64,000 nucleotides of DNA from Pseudomonas quebecensis (GTDB lineage Bacteria; Pseudomonadota; Gammaproteobacteria; Pseudomonadales; Pseudomonadaceae), in contig NZ_CP112866.1 in the NCBI RefSeq assembly GCF_026410085.1, positions 2,852,001 to 2,916,000 on the forward strand. Direction: 5' to 3'. The notes beneath the pieces are model-generated. The model made no database searches. It was not told the DNA's origin and worked only from the letters and a program-made list of their open reading frames with translations. Positions 1 to 8,567 of the stretch are shown here, piece by piece. The translations under genes and the position numbers were made by a program. Each line of letters begins with the position of its first letter. Positions within the stretch are counted from its first letter, which is position 1.

Positions 1-1044
1 GCATGTACCTGCACCGGAAAGGCATTGCTGCCCAGCGGCACATCGGGCAGCGTTCGTGAGCCCAAAGAGGTTGTCAAGGTCACACTGAGAATGTCACCGT
101 CAATTCCTCGCAGAAAGTTGTCGTAGGCCGGTATACGAATGATCGCGCCATTGAGTTGCGCGGCGTCGTTACGATCAATCAGTTGATCGCCGGGTACCGC
201 CAAATCGACAGTGGGCGCCTTGAAGTTAGTTGGCGCAGGAAACAGCCCCACATCAAAAACAAACTGGGACGACAGTCTCGCAGGGTTTCCCGCCGCGTCG
301 TACAACTCGTAGCGCAAACTGCGCAATCCATCTTCACTGCCTTGGACAACCGACAATGGCAAGGGGATTGTCAAATTGACAGGAAGCACCCATTTCGGAT
401 CGCTACTGCCAGCGGTAGGCAGATAGGGTGTATCCGAATTGTTGTAGTACAACAAGACATAGTCACCGTCTGCCCGCCCGTTTGCCACATAATCAGGCAC
501 AGAAAACAGCGCGGTTTCATTAAGCAACCCTTGAAAATACGCCAAGGTGGCAGGCGTCGGCAAATCTGCCGGAGGCAGCGGCGCGGGGATCGGCCCCACG
601 TGGCTGTAATAAGGACCCGCAAGGTCAACGATCAGCGGCTGAGATAACGATTCACTGGTATTACCGACGTTGTCAACGAATACGCTGTATAGCAAGAGGT
701 GAACGCCAGGTGGCCGCCGCGCCAGTGCAATATTGACCGGCACACCGGTTGCCGGGGGGGAGGACACCGTAAATGTCGTGAATGGGTCGGCCGGTCGAGG
801 GTCATCCAGTGGCCACATCCACACACTCACAGTGTCCGGGAAACTTGGGTCCGTACTGAAATCATCCCAACGAGGAATTAAAAATTCCATGGTTTCTTTG
901 AGCGCGGTATTGCGATTGATTAAACCGGGAAACCCCGACACCTGGCCCTCGTAGGAACCATCGGGCAAGGCATTCAATTGAGGGGCTGCTCGACGACGAG
1001 TTTCAAAGCAACGGATAAGTTCCAGCGTTTTCTTTTCCATCATT
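1..1044 (-). CDS. Ig-like repeat protein, partial (C-terminus off the left edge)
   Basis: An open frame runs leftward from an ATG at 1042-1044 (or the next codon, 1039-1041) to the window edge without a stop, giving at least 348 residues. GGAG lies a few bases before the first ATG. The protein starts MMEKKTLELIRCFETRR and has no signal peptide. It continues as Pro-rich beta-sandwich-like modules with recurring pieces such as DYVANGRADGDYVLLYY and YELYDAAGNPARL. The first of these resembles the DYLSNN...GRDDGDVV segment of the protein encoded by the next gene (1188-3170), so the two are tandem paralogues on the same strand, 143 bp apart. I recognise an Ig-like repeat family seen in Pseudomonas but not a function. 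Confidence 0.8.
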
Positions 1045-1187
1045 ATTCTCCAGCGTTGGTTAACTAACACAGCGTTCTCAAGGCGTGCGACAGCACACGA
1101 TTGAACATCGCAACTGCCTCACCGGTGGGGCGATTTACTTTAAACAAACAGCTGATTACAACGTTATTACCAGATCGGAATGAGCCT

Positions 1188-3170
1188 CTAGTTGTTCTTA
1201 GCCTCAACGCGGGTCGGGTCTCCGTCGTTTGAGCACTGAATCTCATCGCCTGCCTGGCAATACCCGCCCGCAGGATAGTTGAGATCGATACGGATACGTC
1301 TAGGCAATGATTCACCAATGAGTGCACCGCCACGCCTTACTTGGAACCAAACTTGCGCGGTACCGTGGTCGCGCATTGGAACCACTTTTTCTTCATAGGG
1401 CTGAACAAGGAAATGCAAGCCACTCTCCAATTGTTCCAACGTGAAGAATGTCTGGTTTTCGGCGTATCTGGACTCATCAATAACCGGCGGTTCCCATCCA
1501 TTATTAGGGAAGCCTTCCCACAACAGCCTCACCACATCGTTAAGCTCAAATCGCGGATCGGGCAAGACATGCCAGCCAACGCCATCGAAAATTTCAGGCT
1601 TGGAACAGCACGCCAATTTAGCGGCGGGGCCCACCAACGAGTGTTTAAGCACGGGGGCGTTAAATTGAAGCAGCGCCCCCGTGTTGACATTCACCAACGT
1701 ATTGGAAGAGCGCTGATCATTAACCCCGTTGCTGGTGGTGTAATGCACCGGCAAGGCCGGGTTAATGACGCCTTCCATTACGGCCCAGGGAATCACGCTG
1801 GAAAACACCAGCTGCCCTTCTACATCCCCAAATTGTACGGTGTAGGTAGCGACCGGCCCTGCCCCATTCCAAAAGAACCGAAGAATCTGTCCGGGCTCGG
1901 GGTTCTCATAAAGCAGCACACGAGCGCGTGCGCCTGCCGGGTTGTCAAGATGGTTGACAACGTTCTGAGTGTTGGAGGTTAACCCCCACACTTGCGCGAT
2001 GGGCAACTCCGGATTAAGCAGTGCCGGCGCATTGGCATGGTCCTGCCCGGCGACAGTCAGGTTTACATTCACCAGAATATTGAAGGACGGAAACGGTGGC
2101 AGCACGCCACGGATGATTTCATAGCGGACCGGAATCGTTTCGGCGATTAATACGGCAGTCAGGGGGCCGCGCAAGACACTCCACGGTATCTCGACGTCAC
2201 AGGGAAAACCGTTGACTGGTTGCACGGCGGTGGGGCGGCCTTTCCAATACACGATGACATGATCCGTGGGCGCCCAGCCGGTGTAAGCACGTATCCTGAC
2301 AAACACTCCGGCCCTGGCGTCTTCGCGATTGATCAGTAAGTCGTCGTAGCGAGGCGGGACAATTTGCGGCAAAGGCAAGTTACCCGGCAGTGGGGTCAAT
2401 GCCAATTGAAACGGTAGACCCGCACTGCGGTCGCTGAAGTTGCCGGCCCTATCAAAAATCCGGAAGAAAATGTACGCGGCACCGTTACTCAGTGTGCGAA
2501 ACACATCGGCAGGCAACACAGCGATCAAGGGATCAGTGCTGGAGACCAGCTCATACGTACCGTCCTCCCCCGCAATGGGAGGATTGGCTAAGTTCGACAG
2601 ATAAAAATGAACGACGTCGCCGTCATCCCGCCCCGTATAAACAGGGACTTCAAACGCTACTTGCGGATTATTGCTCAAGTAGTCCTCATCCATGACGGGT
2701 GAAGGTGTTACAACAAACTCCAGGTGATCCGCCGGGTTCAGCAACTGCGGGGCGTTCATATCGACTGTCAGTGTTCGTTTGGGATCGAGAACAGTCTCTC
2801 CACCAAATGAATCAGTGACTGAGTAGTACAATTCAACCGGGCCAGACTGCGCACGCAGCACTACTAACGGTATGAACATCTCGTGCTCGGCAGGGAACGG
2901 CGGCGGCGAGTTGACGACTAGATCGTCGGAATAAACCACCACACCGGCCCTCGCCCAAAAGAGCTTGAGAATATGGGGTGTGTCCAACGGCTCAGGGGGC
3001 GGCGCCCACATTGGGATCAACACTCGAAGCGGCGCAAGCATCAGCCCCGCCGGTATCAAGCCAGTGGGATCCGCAGGGTTAACACCGGGAATGCGTATCG
3101 GGAGCAGGCTCAGCACCCCGGGAAGCGCTGAATCATCGGTCTTGGTGCCAGGAATGTGTGTGCGAGACAT
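1188..3170 (-). CDS. Ig-like repeat protein of unknown function
   Basis: This is a complete 660-residue protein starting at an ATG preceded by GAGGGAG. It has no signal peptide or membrane segment. It is built from about four or five diverged modules of 110-150 residues. Landmarks that repeat are an IPW-x-V-x-x-G strand (IPWSVLRG, then IPWAVMEG), phrases like LRFFWNGAGPV and VIVYWKGRP at module centres, and NVN(L/T) linkers between modules. The C-terminal module ends with a Cys-containing tail (GGYCQAGDEIQCSNDG). The modules look like bacterial Ig-like or fibronectin-like folds. The next gene downstream is a paralogue. Its role is not known to me; adhesion or a secretion-linked surface role is only a guess, and the lack of a signal peptide argues against simple export. 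Confidence 0.85.
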   Translation of the reverse strand: MSRTHIPGTKTDDSALPGVLSLLPIRIPGVNPADPTGLIPAGLMLAPLRVLIPMWAPPPEPLDTPHILKLFWARAGVVVYSDDLVVNSPPPFPAEHEMFIPLVVLRAQSGPVELYYSVTDSFGGETVLDPKRTLTVDMNAPQLLNPADHLEFVVTPSPVMDEDYLSNNPQVAFEVPVYTGRDDGDVVHFYLSNLANPPIAGEDGTYELVSSTDPLIAVLPADVFRTLSNGAAYIFFRIFDRAGNFSDRSAGLPFQLALTPLPGNLPLPQIVPPRYDDLLINREDARAGVFVRIRAYTGWAPTDHVIVYWKGRPTAVQPVNGFPCDVEIPWSVLRGPLTAVLIAETIPVRYEIIRGVLPPFPSFNILVNVNLTVAGQDHANAPALLNPELPIAQVWGLTSNTQNVVNHLDNPAGARARVLLYENPEPGQILRFFWNGAGPVATYTVQFGDVEGQLVFSSVIPWAVMEGVINPALPVHYTTSNGVNDQRSSNTLVNVNTGALLQFNAPVLKHSLVGPAAKLACCSKPEIFDGVGWHVLPDPRFELNDVVRLLWEGFPNNGWEPPVIDESRYAENQTFFTLEQLESGLHFLVQPYEEKVVPMRDHGTAQVWFQVRRGGALIGESLPRRIRIDLNYPAGGYCQAGDEIQCSNDGDPTRVEAKNN

Positions 3171-3335
3171 GACGACTCCCTCAATGATGCGGCAGGTTGC
3201 AACGTGAGGAAATTAAATACTCAACGACGCGCCTGCGAAACTGTCAGAAATAACAGGTGGCGCGGCCACTCGTCGGAATGGCGTGTCTGGGCCAAACCAT
3301 CATTTCCTTGACGACCTGCGTTATAACGTGTTCCA

Positions 3336-3349
3336 TGAAACCGGTTTCA
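3336..3349. promoter_or_regulatory. PtxS operator upstream of ptxS
   Basis: The perfect palindrome TGAAACCGGTTTCA matches the published PtxS operator of Pseudomonas exactly. It lies 45 bp before the ptxS start and downstream of promoter-like sequence (TTGACG at 3308-3313, TATAAC at 3322-3327), a position expected for autorepression relieved by 2-ketogluconate. Confidence 0.9.
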
Positions 3350-3393
3350 GCCGCCGCTTATATGAAGCTTCCCAATAATAAAGGCCGTCTCAC

Positions 3394-4413
3394 GTGACCA
3401 CTTTTTCCGCCGCCCAGCGCAGCCGCGTGACCATGCTCGACGTTGCCCGCCACGCCGGCGTGTCCAAGGCCAGCGTCTCGCGTTTCATCGGTGAAGACCG
3501 CGCCCTGCTCTCGGATGCCATTGCCCAGCGCATCGAGCAGGCCATCGACCAACTCGGCTACCGCCCCAACCAGATGGCGCGAGGCCTCAAACGTGGCCGC
3601 ACCCGTCTGATCGGCATGCTGGTGGCCGATATCCGCAACCCCTATTCCATCGCCGTGATGCACGGCGTCGAAACCGCCTGCCGCCAGCACGGCTACAGCC
3701 TGGTGGTGTGCAACACCGACCGCGACGACGAGCAGGAGCGCCAGCACCTGGCGGCACTGCGCTCGTACAACATCGAAGGCCTGATCGTGAACACCCTCGG
3801 CCATCACCTCGACCAACTGCTGGAACTGCAACGGGAAATGCCCCTGGTGCTGGTGGACCGCAAAGTCGAGCCGCTGCGCAGCGACCTGGTGGGCCTGGAT
3901 AACCCGGCAGCGGTACGCATGGCCGTGCACCATCTGGAGCAACAGGGCTACCGCGAGCTGCTGCTGATCAGCGAAGCCACTGACGGCACCAGCTCGCGCC
4001 TGGAGCGCCTGGCCAGTTTCAAGGCCGAGATCGCCCGCCGCCCGGCATTGAACGGCGCCGTGCTGGAACTGGACGACGCGCTTGAAGCCCATCTGGGCAA
4101 TTTTCTTTCCACCCCCGGCCCCAAGGCGCTGTTCTGTGCCAACGGCGTCGCCGCGCTGGCCTGCACCCGCGCGCTCAAGGCATTGGGGTGCGACCTGTTC
4201 GGCGATGTCGGCCTGATCGCCCTGGATGACTTGGACTGGTACCCGCTGGTAGGCAATGGCATCACCGCCCTCGCCCAACCCACCGAGGCCATCGGCGCCA
4301 GTGCGTTCGACTGTCTGCTCAAGCGCCTGCGCGGCGACACCGAGCCGACCCGCACCCTGGATTTCCTGCCCCAACTCGTCATCCGAGGCTCCACCACGCG
4401 CCGCCAGGAATGA
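3394..4413 (+). CDS. ptxS: LacI-family regulator of 2-ketogluconate catabolism PtxS
   Basis: The 339-residue LacI/GalR-type repressor has an N-terminal HTH starting at about residue 14 (MLDVARHAGVSKASVSR), a hinge (NQMARGLKRGRTRLIGML) and a periplasmic-binding-protein-like effector domain. The start is GTG, chosen because AAAGG sits 9 nt before it; an ATG further in (about 3433) would cut into the HTH. The family assignment rests on three things: kguEKTD follows directly, and two exact PtxS palindromes flank the gene. PtxS is known to bind 2-ketogluconate, which releases it from DNA and derepresses kgu genes and its own gene. The gene ends 20 bp before the second operator. Confidence 0.95.
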   Translation: MTTFSAAQRSRVTMLDVARHAGVSKASVSRFIGEDRALLSDAIAQRIEQAIDQLGYRPNQMARGLKRGRTRLIGMLVADIRNPYSIAVMHGVETACRQHGYSLVVCNTDRDDEQERQHLAALRSYNIEGLIVNTLGHHLDQLLELQREMPLVLVDRKVEPLRSDLVGLDNPAAVRMAVHHLEQQGYRELLLISEATDGTSSRLERLASFKAEIARRPALNGAVLELDDALEAHLGNFLSTPGPKALFCANGVAALACTRALKALGCDLFGDVGLIALDDLDWYPLVGNGITALAQPTEAIGASAFDCLLKRLRGDTEPTRTLDFLPQLVIRGSTTRRQE

Positions 4414-4432
4414 CCGTTTTTTTGAACAAAAA

Positions 4433-4446
4433 TGAAACCGGTTTCA
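4433..4446. promoter_or_regulatory. PtxS operator upstream of kguE
   Basis: A second perfect copy of TGAAACCGGTTTCA lies between the ptxS stop and the kguE start, 14 bp before the kguE ATG. It can control kguEKTD separately from the ptxS promoter. Confidence 0.9.
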
Positions 4447-4460
4447 GAGGTACAAAAACA

Positions 4461-5243
4461 ATGCACAAATACCCCGTTTCCATCAGCCTTTCCAGCTACG
4501 GCGCCGATCTGGTCCGCCAACAGGGCCAGTTGAGTTTTGTCCAATTACTGGCACAGGCCGGCGCCCGGCGCATCGAATGGCGTGAAGAACTGCTGACCGT
4601 TGAGCAACCCGCCGAGCTGGCTGATGCGGTGGCCGCAGAAGGCCTGGAAGCCGTGTTCTCATCGCCGTTGGAGCTATGGGTCGCCGGCCGCGCCCAGCCG
4701 AATACCCAATTGAGCGCCACGCTGGACCGCGCCCAGGCCTTCGGCGCGCGCTGGCTGAAAGTCTCCCTGGGCTACTTCACCGACACCAATGACCTGCAAA
4801 GCCTGCACGCCCTGCTCAACCGACACCCGGTGCAATTGCTGGTGGAAAACGACCAGACCCTGCACGGCGGCCGTATCGAACCCATGCAACGTTTTTTCAG
4901 CGAAGTCGAACGCCTGGGCCTGCCGATCAAAATGACCTTCGACATCGGCAACTGGCAATGGCAGGACCAGTCCGCGCTCACCGCCGCGCGCCTGTTGGGC
5001 CGCCACGTGGACTACCTGCACTGCAAGGCCGTGGCCCGTCGCGCGGACGGCAAACTGGTGGCGCTGCCGCCGGGTGCCACCGACCTGCATCTGTGGGAAC
5101 AACTGCTCACCCATATGACTCAAGGGATTACACGGGCAGTGGAATTCCCGCTGCAGGGCGACGACCTGCTCGATGTCACCGCACGCCAGGTCGCCAGCCT
5201 CGCCGTGCTTGGTCAACCTGGCGCGGAGAACACCCATGTCTGA
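4461..5243 (+). CDS. kguE: KguE, sugar phosphate isomerase/epimerase-family protein
   Basis: A 260-residue TIM-barrel protein of the AP-endonuclease-2/xylose-isomerase-like family. The ATG at 4461 (MHKYPVSISLSSYGADLV) follows the operator. An upstream in-frame GTG-like extension overlaps the operator and ptxS and is unlikely. Conserved metal-site style segments are visible (VENDQT, MTFDIGNWQWQ, YLHCKAV). It is the first gene of the kgu operon, and its stop overlaps the kguK start. KguE is always found with kguK/T/D, but its exact reaction in 2-ketogluconate use has not been settled as far as I know. Assignment to the operon is firm; the enzymatic activity is inference. Confidence 0.92.
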   Translation: MHKYPVSISLSSYGADLVRQQGQLSFVQLLAQAGARRIEWREELLTVEQPAELADAVAAEGLEAVFSSPLELWVAGRAQPNTQLSATLDRAQAFGARWLKVSLGYFTDTNDLQSLHALLNRHPVQLLVENDQTLHGGRIEPMQRFFSEVERLGLPIKMTFDIGNWQWQDQSALTAARLLGRHVDYLHCKAVARRADGKLVALPPGATDLHLWEQLLTHMTQGITRAVEFPLQGDDLLDVTARQVASLAVLGQPGAENTHV

Positions 5244-6177
5244 GATCGATGTGCTGTCGTTTGGAGAAACCATGGCGATGTTCGTCGCCGAGCAGACCGG
5301 CGATCTGGCGCAGGTCCGCCAGTTCCACAAACGCATCGCCGGGGCCGACAGCAACGTCGCCATCGGCTTGTCGCGGCTGGGCTTCAACGTGGCCTGGCTG
5401 AGCCGGGTGGGCGATGATTCCCTGGGCCGCTTTGTGGTGGATACCCTCAGCCACGAAGGCCTGGACTGTCGGCACGTCGCCGTCGACCCGCTGCACCCCA
5501 CCGGGTTTCAATTCAAATCCCGCGAAGAAGCCGGTGCCGATCCCCAGGTGGAATATTTCCGCAAGGGCTCAGCCGCCAGCCATCTGTCCGTCGCCGACAT
5601 CAGCCCTGCGCTGCTGCAGGCCCGCCATCTGCACGCCACTGGCATTCCGCCGGCGTTATCGCCAGCCACCGGCGAGCTGTCCCGCGCGCTGATGACGCAA
5701 ATGCGCCAAGCCGGGCGCAGCGTGTCGTTCGATCCCAACCTGCGCCCGTCGCTGTGGGCCAGCCAGGCGCAGATGATTGCCGAGATCAACGCCCTCGCCG
5801 GTCTGGCCGACTGGGTTTTGCCGGGCCTGGGCGAAGGTCGCTTGCTCACCGGTTTCGATGATCCGGCCGACATAGCCGCGTTCTACCTCGACCAGGGCGC
5901 CGAAGCCGTGGCGATCAAGCTCGGCGCGGACGGGGCCTATTACCGCACACAGCTGGACCAGGGCTTTATCGCCGCCGTGCCGGTGGAGAACGTCGTCGAC
6001 ACCGTAGGCGCCGGCGACGGCTTTGCCGTGGGCATGATCAGTGCCCTGCTGGAAAAACTCAGCTTTCCCGAAGCCGTGCGTCGCGGTAATTGGGTCGGCA
6101 GCCGCGCCGTGCAGAGTCGCGGCGACATGGAAGGCCTGCCCACCCGCGCCGACCTGCTCGGCCGATCCGTCGCCTGA
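5236..6177 (+). CDS. kguK: 2-ketogluconate kinase KguK (PfkB family)
   Basis: A 313-residue PfkB/ribokinase-family sugar kinase that phosphorylates 2-ketogluconate to 2-keto-6-phosphogluconate in the cytoplasm. The ATG at 5236 overlaps the kguE stop (ATGTCTGA), so the genes are translationally coupled. An earlier in-frame codon would overlap kguE by about 70 nt and is unlikely. The N-terminus carries the family start (VLSFGETMAMF) and a Gly-rich substrate segment (AGADSNVAIGLSRLG). The C-terminal PfkB signature VDTVGAGDGFAVGM, around residues 254-267, holds the catalytic Asp. The length is normal for the family. It resembles 2-keto-3-deoxygluconate kinases, but its position between kguE and kguT fixes the role. 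Confidence 0.95.
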   Translation: MSEIDVLSFGETMAMFVAEQTGDLAQVRQFHKRIAGADSNVAIGLSRLGFNVAWLSRVGDDSLGRFVVDTLSHEGLDCRHVAVDPLHPTGFQFKSREEAGADPQVEYFRKGSAASHLSVADISPALLQARHLHATGIPPALSPATGELSRALMTQMRQAGRSVSFDPNLRPSLWASQAQMIAEINALAGLADWVLPGLGEGRLLTGFDDPADIAAFYLDQGAEAVAIKLGADGAYYRTQLDQGFIAAVPVENVVDTVGAGDGFAVGMISALLEKLSFPEAVRRGNWVGSRAVQSRGDMEGLPTRADLLGRSVA

Positions 6178-6225
6178 CCCCCAACGACCTGTTGCCACAA
6201 CTACAACAAGCTCAGGAGCAAGCCC

Positions 6226-7524
6226 ATGGAAACCGTGAAACTCGCCACCCGCCGCTGGTGGTACATCATGCCTATCGTGTTTATCACCTACAGTCTGGCG
6301 TACCTGGATCGTGCCAACTATGGCTTCGCCGCCGCCTCCGGGATGGCCGAAGACCTGATGATCACCCCCGGCATGTCGTCGTTGCTGGGGGCACTGTTCT
6401 TCCTCGGCTACTTTTTCTTCCAGGTGCCGGGGGCGATCTACGCGCAAAAGCGCAGCGTCAAGAAACTGATTTTTGTCAGCCTGATCCTGTGGGGCGGTCT
6501 CGCCACCCTCACCGGCGTGGTGTCCAACGCCTATATGCTGATCGCCATCCGCTTTCTACTCGGCGTGGTGGAAGCCGCGGTGATGCCGGCGATGCTGGTG
6601 TACCTGTGCCACTGGTTTACCCGCGCCGAACGCTCGCGGGCCAACACCTTCCTGATCCTCGGCAACCCGGTGACCATGTTGTGGATGTCGGTGGTTTCGG
6701 GCTATCTGGTGCAGCATTTCAGCTGGCGCTGGATGTTTATCATCGAGGGCCTGCCGGCGGTGCTGTGGGCGTTTATCTGGTGGAAGCTGGCCGATGAACG
6801 TCCCAAGGACGCCACCTGGTTGAGCGACGGGCAAAAGCAGGAACTGGAAACCGCCCTGGCCGCCGAACAGGTCGGCATCAAGGCGGTGAAGAACTACGCC
6901 GAAGCCTTCCGCTCGCCCAAGGTAATCATTCTGGCCTTGCAGTTCTTTTGCTGGAGCATCGGGGTGTACGGCTTTGTGCTGTGGCTGCCGTCGATCCTCA
7001 AAAAAGGCCTGCAGATGGACATGGTCGAGGCCGGCTGGCTGTCGGCATTGCCTTACCTGGCGGCGGTGATCGGCATGCTGGTGGTGAGCTGGGGGTCGGA
7101 CAAGCTGCAAAAACGCAAACGCTTTGTGTGGCCGCCACTGCTGATCGCTTCCATCGCGTTCTATGCCTCCTACGTGCTCGGCGCCGAACATTTCTGGTGG
7201 TCCTACACCCTGTTGGTGATTGCCGGGGCGTGCATGTACGCGCCATACGGTCCGTTCTTCGCCATCGTGCCGGAAATCCTGCCGGCCAATGTTGCCGGCG
7301 GCGCCATGGCGCTGATCAACAGCATGGGCGCCCTCGGCTCGTTCGGCGGCTCATACCTGGTGGGTTACCTCAACAGCAGCACCGGTTCGCCGGGCGCTTC
7401 GTACCTGTTGATGAGCGGCGCGCTGCTGCTGTCGGTGGTGCTGACGATTTTCCTCAAGCCCGGCGCCAGCGACCGTGAACGCGCGCCGCTGCCAACCCTT
7501 GAATTGAAGGTGAAAGCCCAATGA
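6226..7524 (+). CDS. kguT: 2-ketogluconate transporter KguT (MFS, ACS family)
   Basis: A 432-residue inner-membrane permease of the major facilitator superfamily, anion:cation symporter branch, with about 12 hydrophobic segments. The start follows CAGGAGCAAGCCC, a good ribosome site. The N-terminus (RRWWYIMPIVFITYSLAYLD) and the segment GANY-like LDRANYGFAAASGM are typical of sugar-acid ACS transporters. It lies 48 bp after kguK and overlaps kguD by 4 nt (ATGA), so it imports the substrate for the kinase and reductase on either side. It is controlled with the operon by PtxS. Confidence 0.95.
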   Translation: METVKLATRRWWYIMPIVFITYSLAYLDRANYGFAAASGMAEDLMITPGMSSLLGALFFLGYFFFQVPGAIYAQKRSVKKLIFVSLILWGGLATLTGVVSNAYMLIAIRFLLGVVEAAVMPAMLVYLCHWFTRAERSRANTFLILGNPVTMLWMSVVSGYLVQHFSWRWMFIIEGLPAVLWAFIWWKLADERPKDATWLSDGQKQELETALAAEQVGIKAVKNYAEAFRSPKVIILALQFFCWSIGVYGFVLWLPSILKKGLQMDMVEAGWLSALPYLAAVIGMLVVSWGSDKLQKRKRFVWPPLLIASIAFYASYVLGAEHFWWSYTLLVIAGACMYAPYGPFFAIVPEILPANVAGGAMALINSMGALGSFGGSYLVGYLNSSTGSPGASYLLMSGALLLSVVLTIFLKPGASDRERAPLPTLELKVKAQ

Positions 7525-8498
7525 AAAAGTCTGTGGTGCTGTATAAAAAACTCTCCGCGCCGTTGATGGCGCGCCTGCACGAGCAGGTGGACGTGACCCT
7601 GATCGAAGCTCTGGATGACACCGGCCTGGCCAAGCTGCGCGACGCCCTGCCGAGCGCCCACGGCCTGCTGGGCGCCAGCCTGCGCCTGGACGCGCACTTG
7701 CTGGACCTGGCGCCGCAGCTGGAGGCGGTGGCGAGCGTCTCGGTGGGGGTCGACAACTACGACATCGACTACCTCACCCGGCGCGGCATCCTGCTCAGCA
7801 ACACCCCGGACGTGCTTACCGAAACCACCGCCGACACCGGTTTCGCGCTGATCCTGGCCACCGCGCGCCGTGTGGTGGAACTGGCCGATATGGTTCGCGC
7901 AGGGCAATGGCACAAGAACATTGGCCCGGCGCATTTCGGCAGCGATGTGCACGGCAAGACCCTGGGCATCATCGGCATGGGCCGCATCGGCGAAGCCCTG
8001 GCCCAACGCGGGCATTTCGGCTTCGGCATGCCGGTGCTCTACCACAGCCACTCGCCCAAGCCACGGGTCGAGGAGCGCTTCGGCGCGCAGTACCGCAGTC
8101 TCGAAGACTTGCTGCAACAGGCCGATTTCGTCTGCCTGACCCTGCCGCTGACCGCCGAGACCGAAAAGCTGATCGGCGCCGAGCAGTTTGCGCTGATGGG
8201 CCCGGACACGATCTTTATCAACATTTCCCGCGGCAAAGTGGTGGATGAAGCGGCGCTGGTCGAGGCGTTGCAGCAACGCACGATCCGCGCGGCGGGGCTG
8301 GATGTGTTCGAAAAGGAACCGCTGGATCACAGCTCGCCGCTGCTGCGGTTGAACAACGTGGTGGCCACGCCCCACATCGGCTCGGCGACCCATGAAACGC
8401 GCGAGGCCATGGCCAAATGTGCGGTGGATAACCTGCTGGCGGCTTTGGCGGGCCAGACGCCGAAGAACCTGGTCAACCCGGCCGCCTTTAAGCAATAG
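7521..8498 (+). CDS. kguD: 2-ketogluconate-6-phosphate reductase KguD
   Basis: A 325-residue D-isomer-specific 2-hydroxyacid dehydrogenase. It reduces 2-keto-6-phosphogluconate to 6-phosphogluconate, which enters the Entner-Doudoroff pathway. The NAD(P)-binding Rossmann motif is TLGIIGMGRIGEALA. The catalytic Arg lies in FINISRGKVVDEAALVEAL, and the catalytic His in TPHIGSATHETREAMA. The start codon overlaps the kguT stop by 4 nt. It is the last gene of the kgu operon and is followed by a GC hairpin at 8534-8554. On sequence alone it could be called a glyoxylate/hydroxypyruvate reductase; the operon decides the function. Confidence 0.94.
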   Translation: MKKSVVLYKKLSAPLMARLHEQVDVTLIEALDDTGLAKLRDALPSAHGLLGASLRLDAHLLDLAPQLEAVASVSVGVDNYDIDYLTRRGILLSNTPDVLTETTADTGFALILATARRVVELADMVRAGQWHKNIGPAHFGSDVHGKTLGIIGMGRIGEALAQRGHFGFGMPVLYHSHSPKPRVEERFGAQYRSLEDLLQQADFVCLTLPLTAETEKLIGAEQFALMGPDTIFINISRGKVVDEAALVEALQQRTIRAAGLDVFEKEPLDHSSPLLRLNNVVATPHIGSATHETREAMAKCAVDNLLAALAGQTPKNLVNPAAFKQ

Positions 8499-8533
8499 GC
8501 ACACTGAAGGCAAACACCGATCAGCTTTGATGA

Positions 8534-8554
8534 GAGGGGGTGTAGAGCCCCCTC
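8534..8554. repeat. Hairpin between kguD and the chemoreceptor gene, degenerate REP-like
   Basis: A 7-bp stem GAGGGGG/CCCCCTC with a 7-nt loop, followed by CCACC, lies between convergent genes. The right half resembles the REP core seen elsewhere in the window. It has no T tract, so it may be a REP remnant that also acts as a mRNA end. Confidence 0.5.
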
Positions 8555-8567
8555 CCACCGGGCAGGG

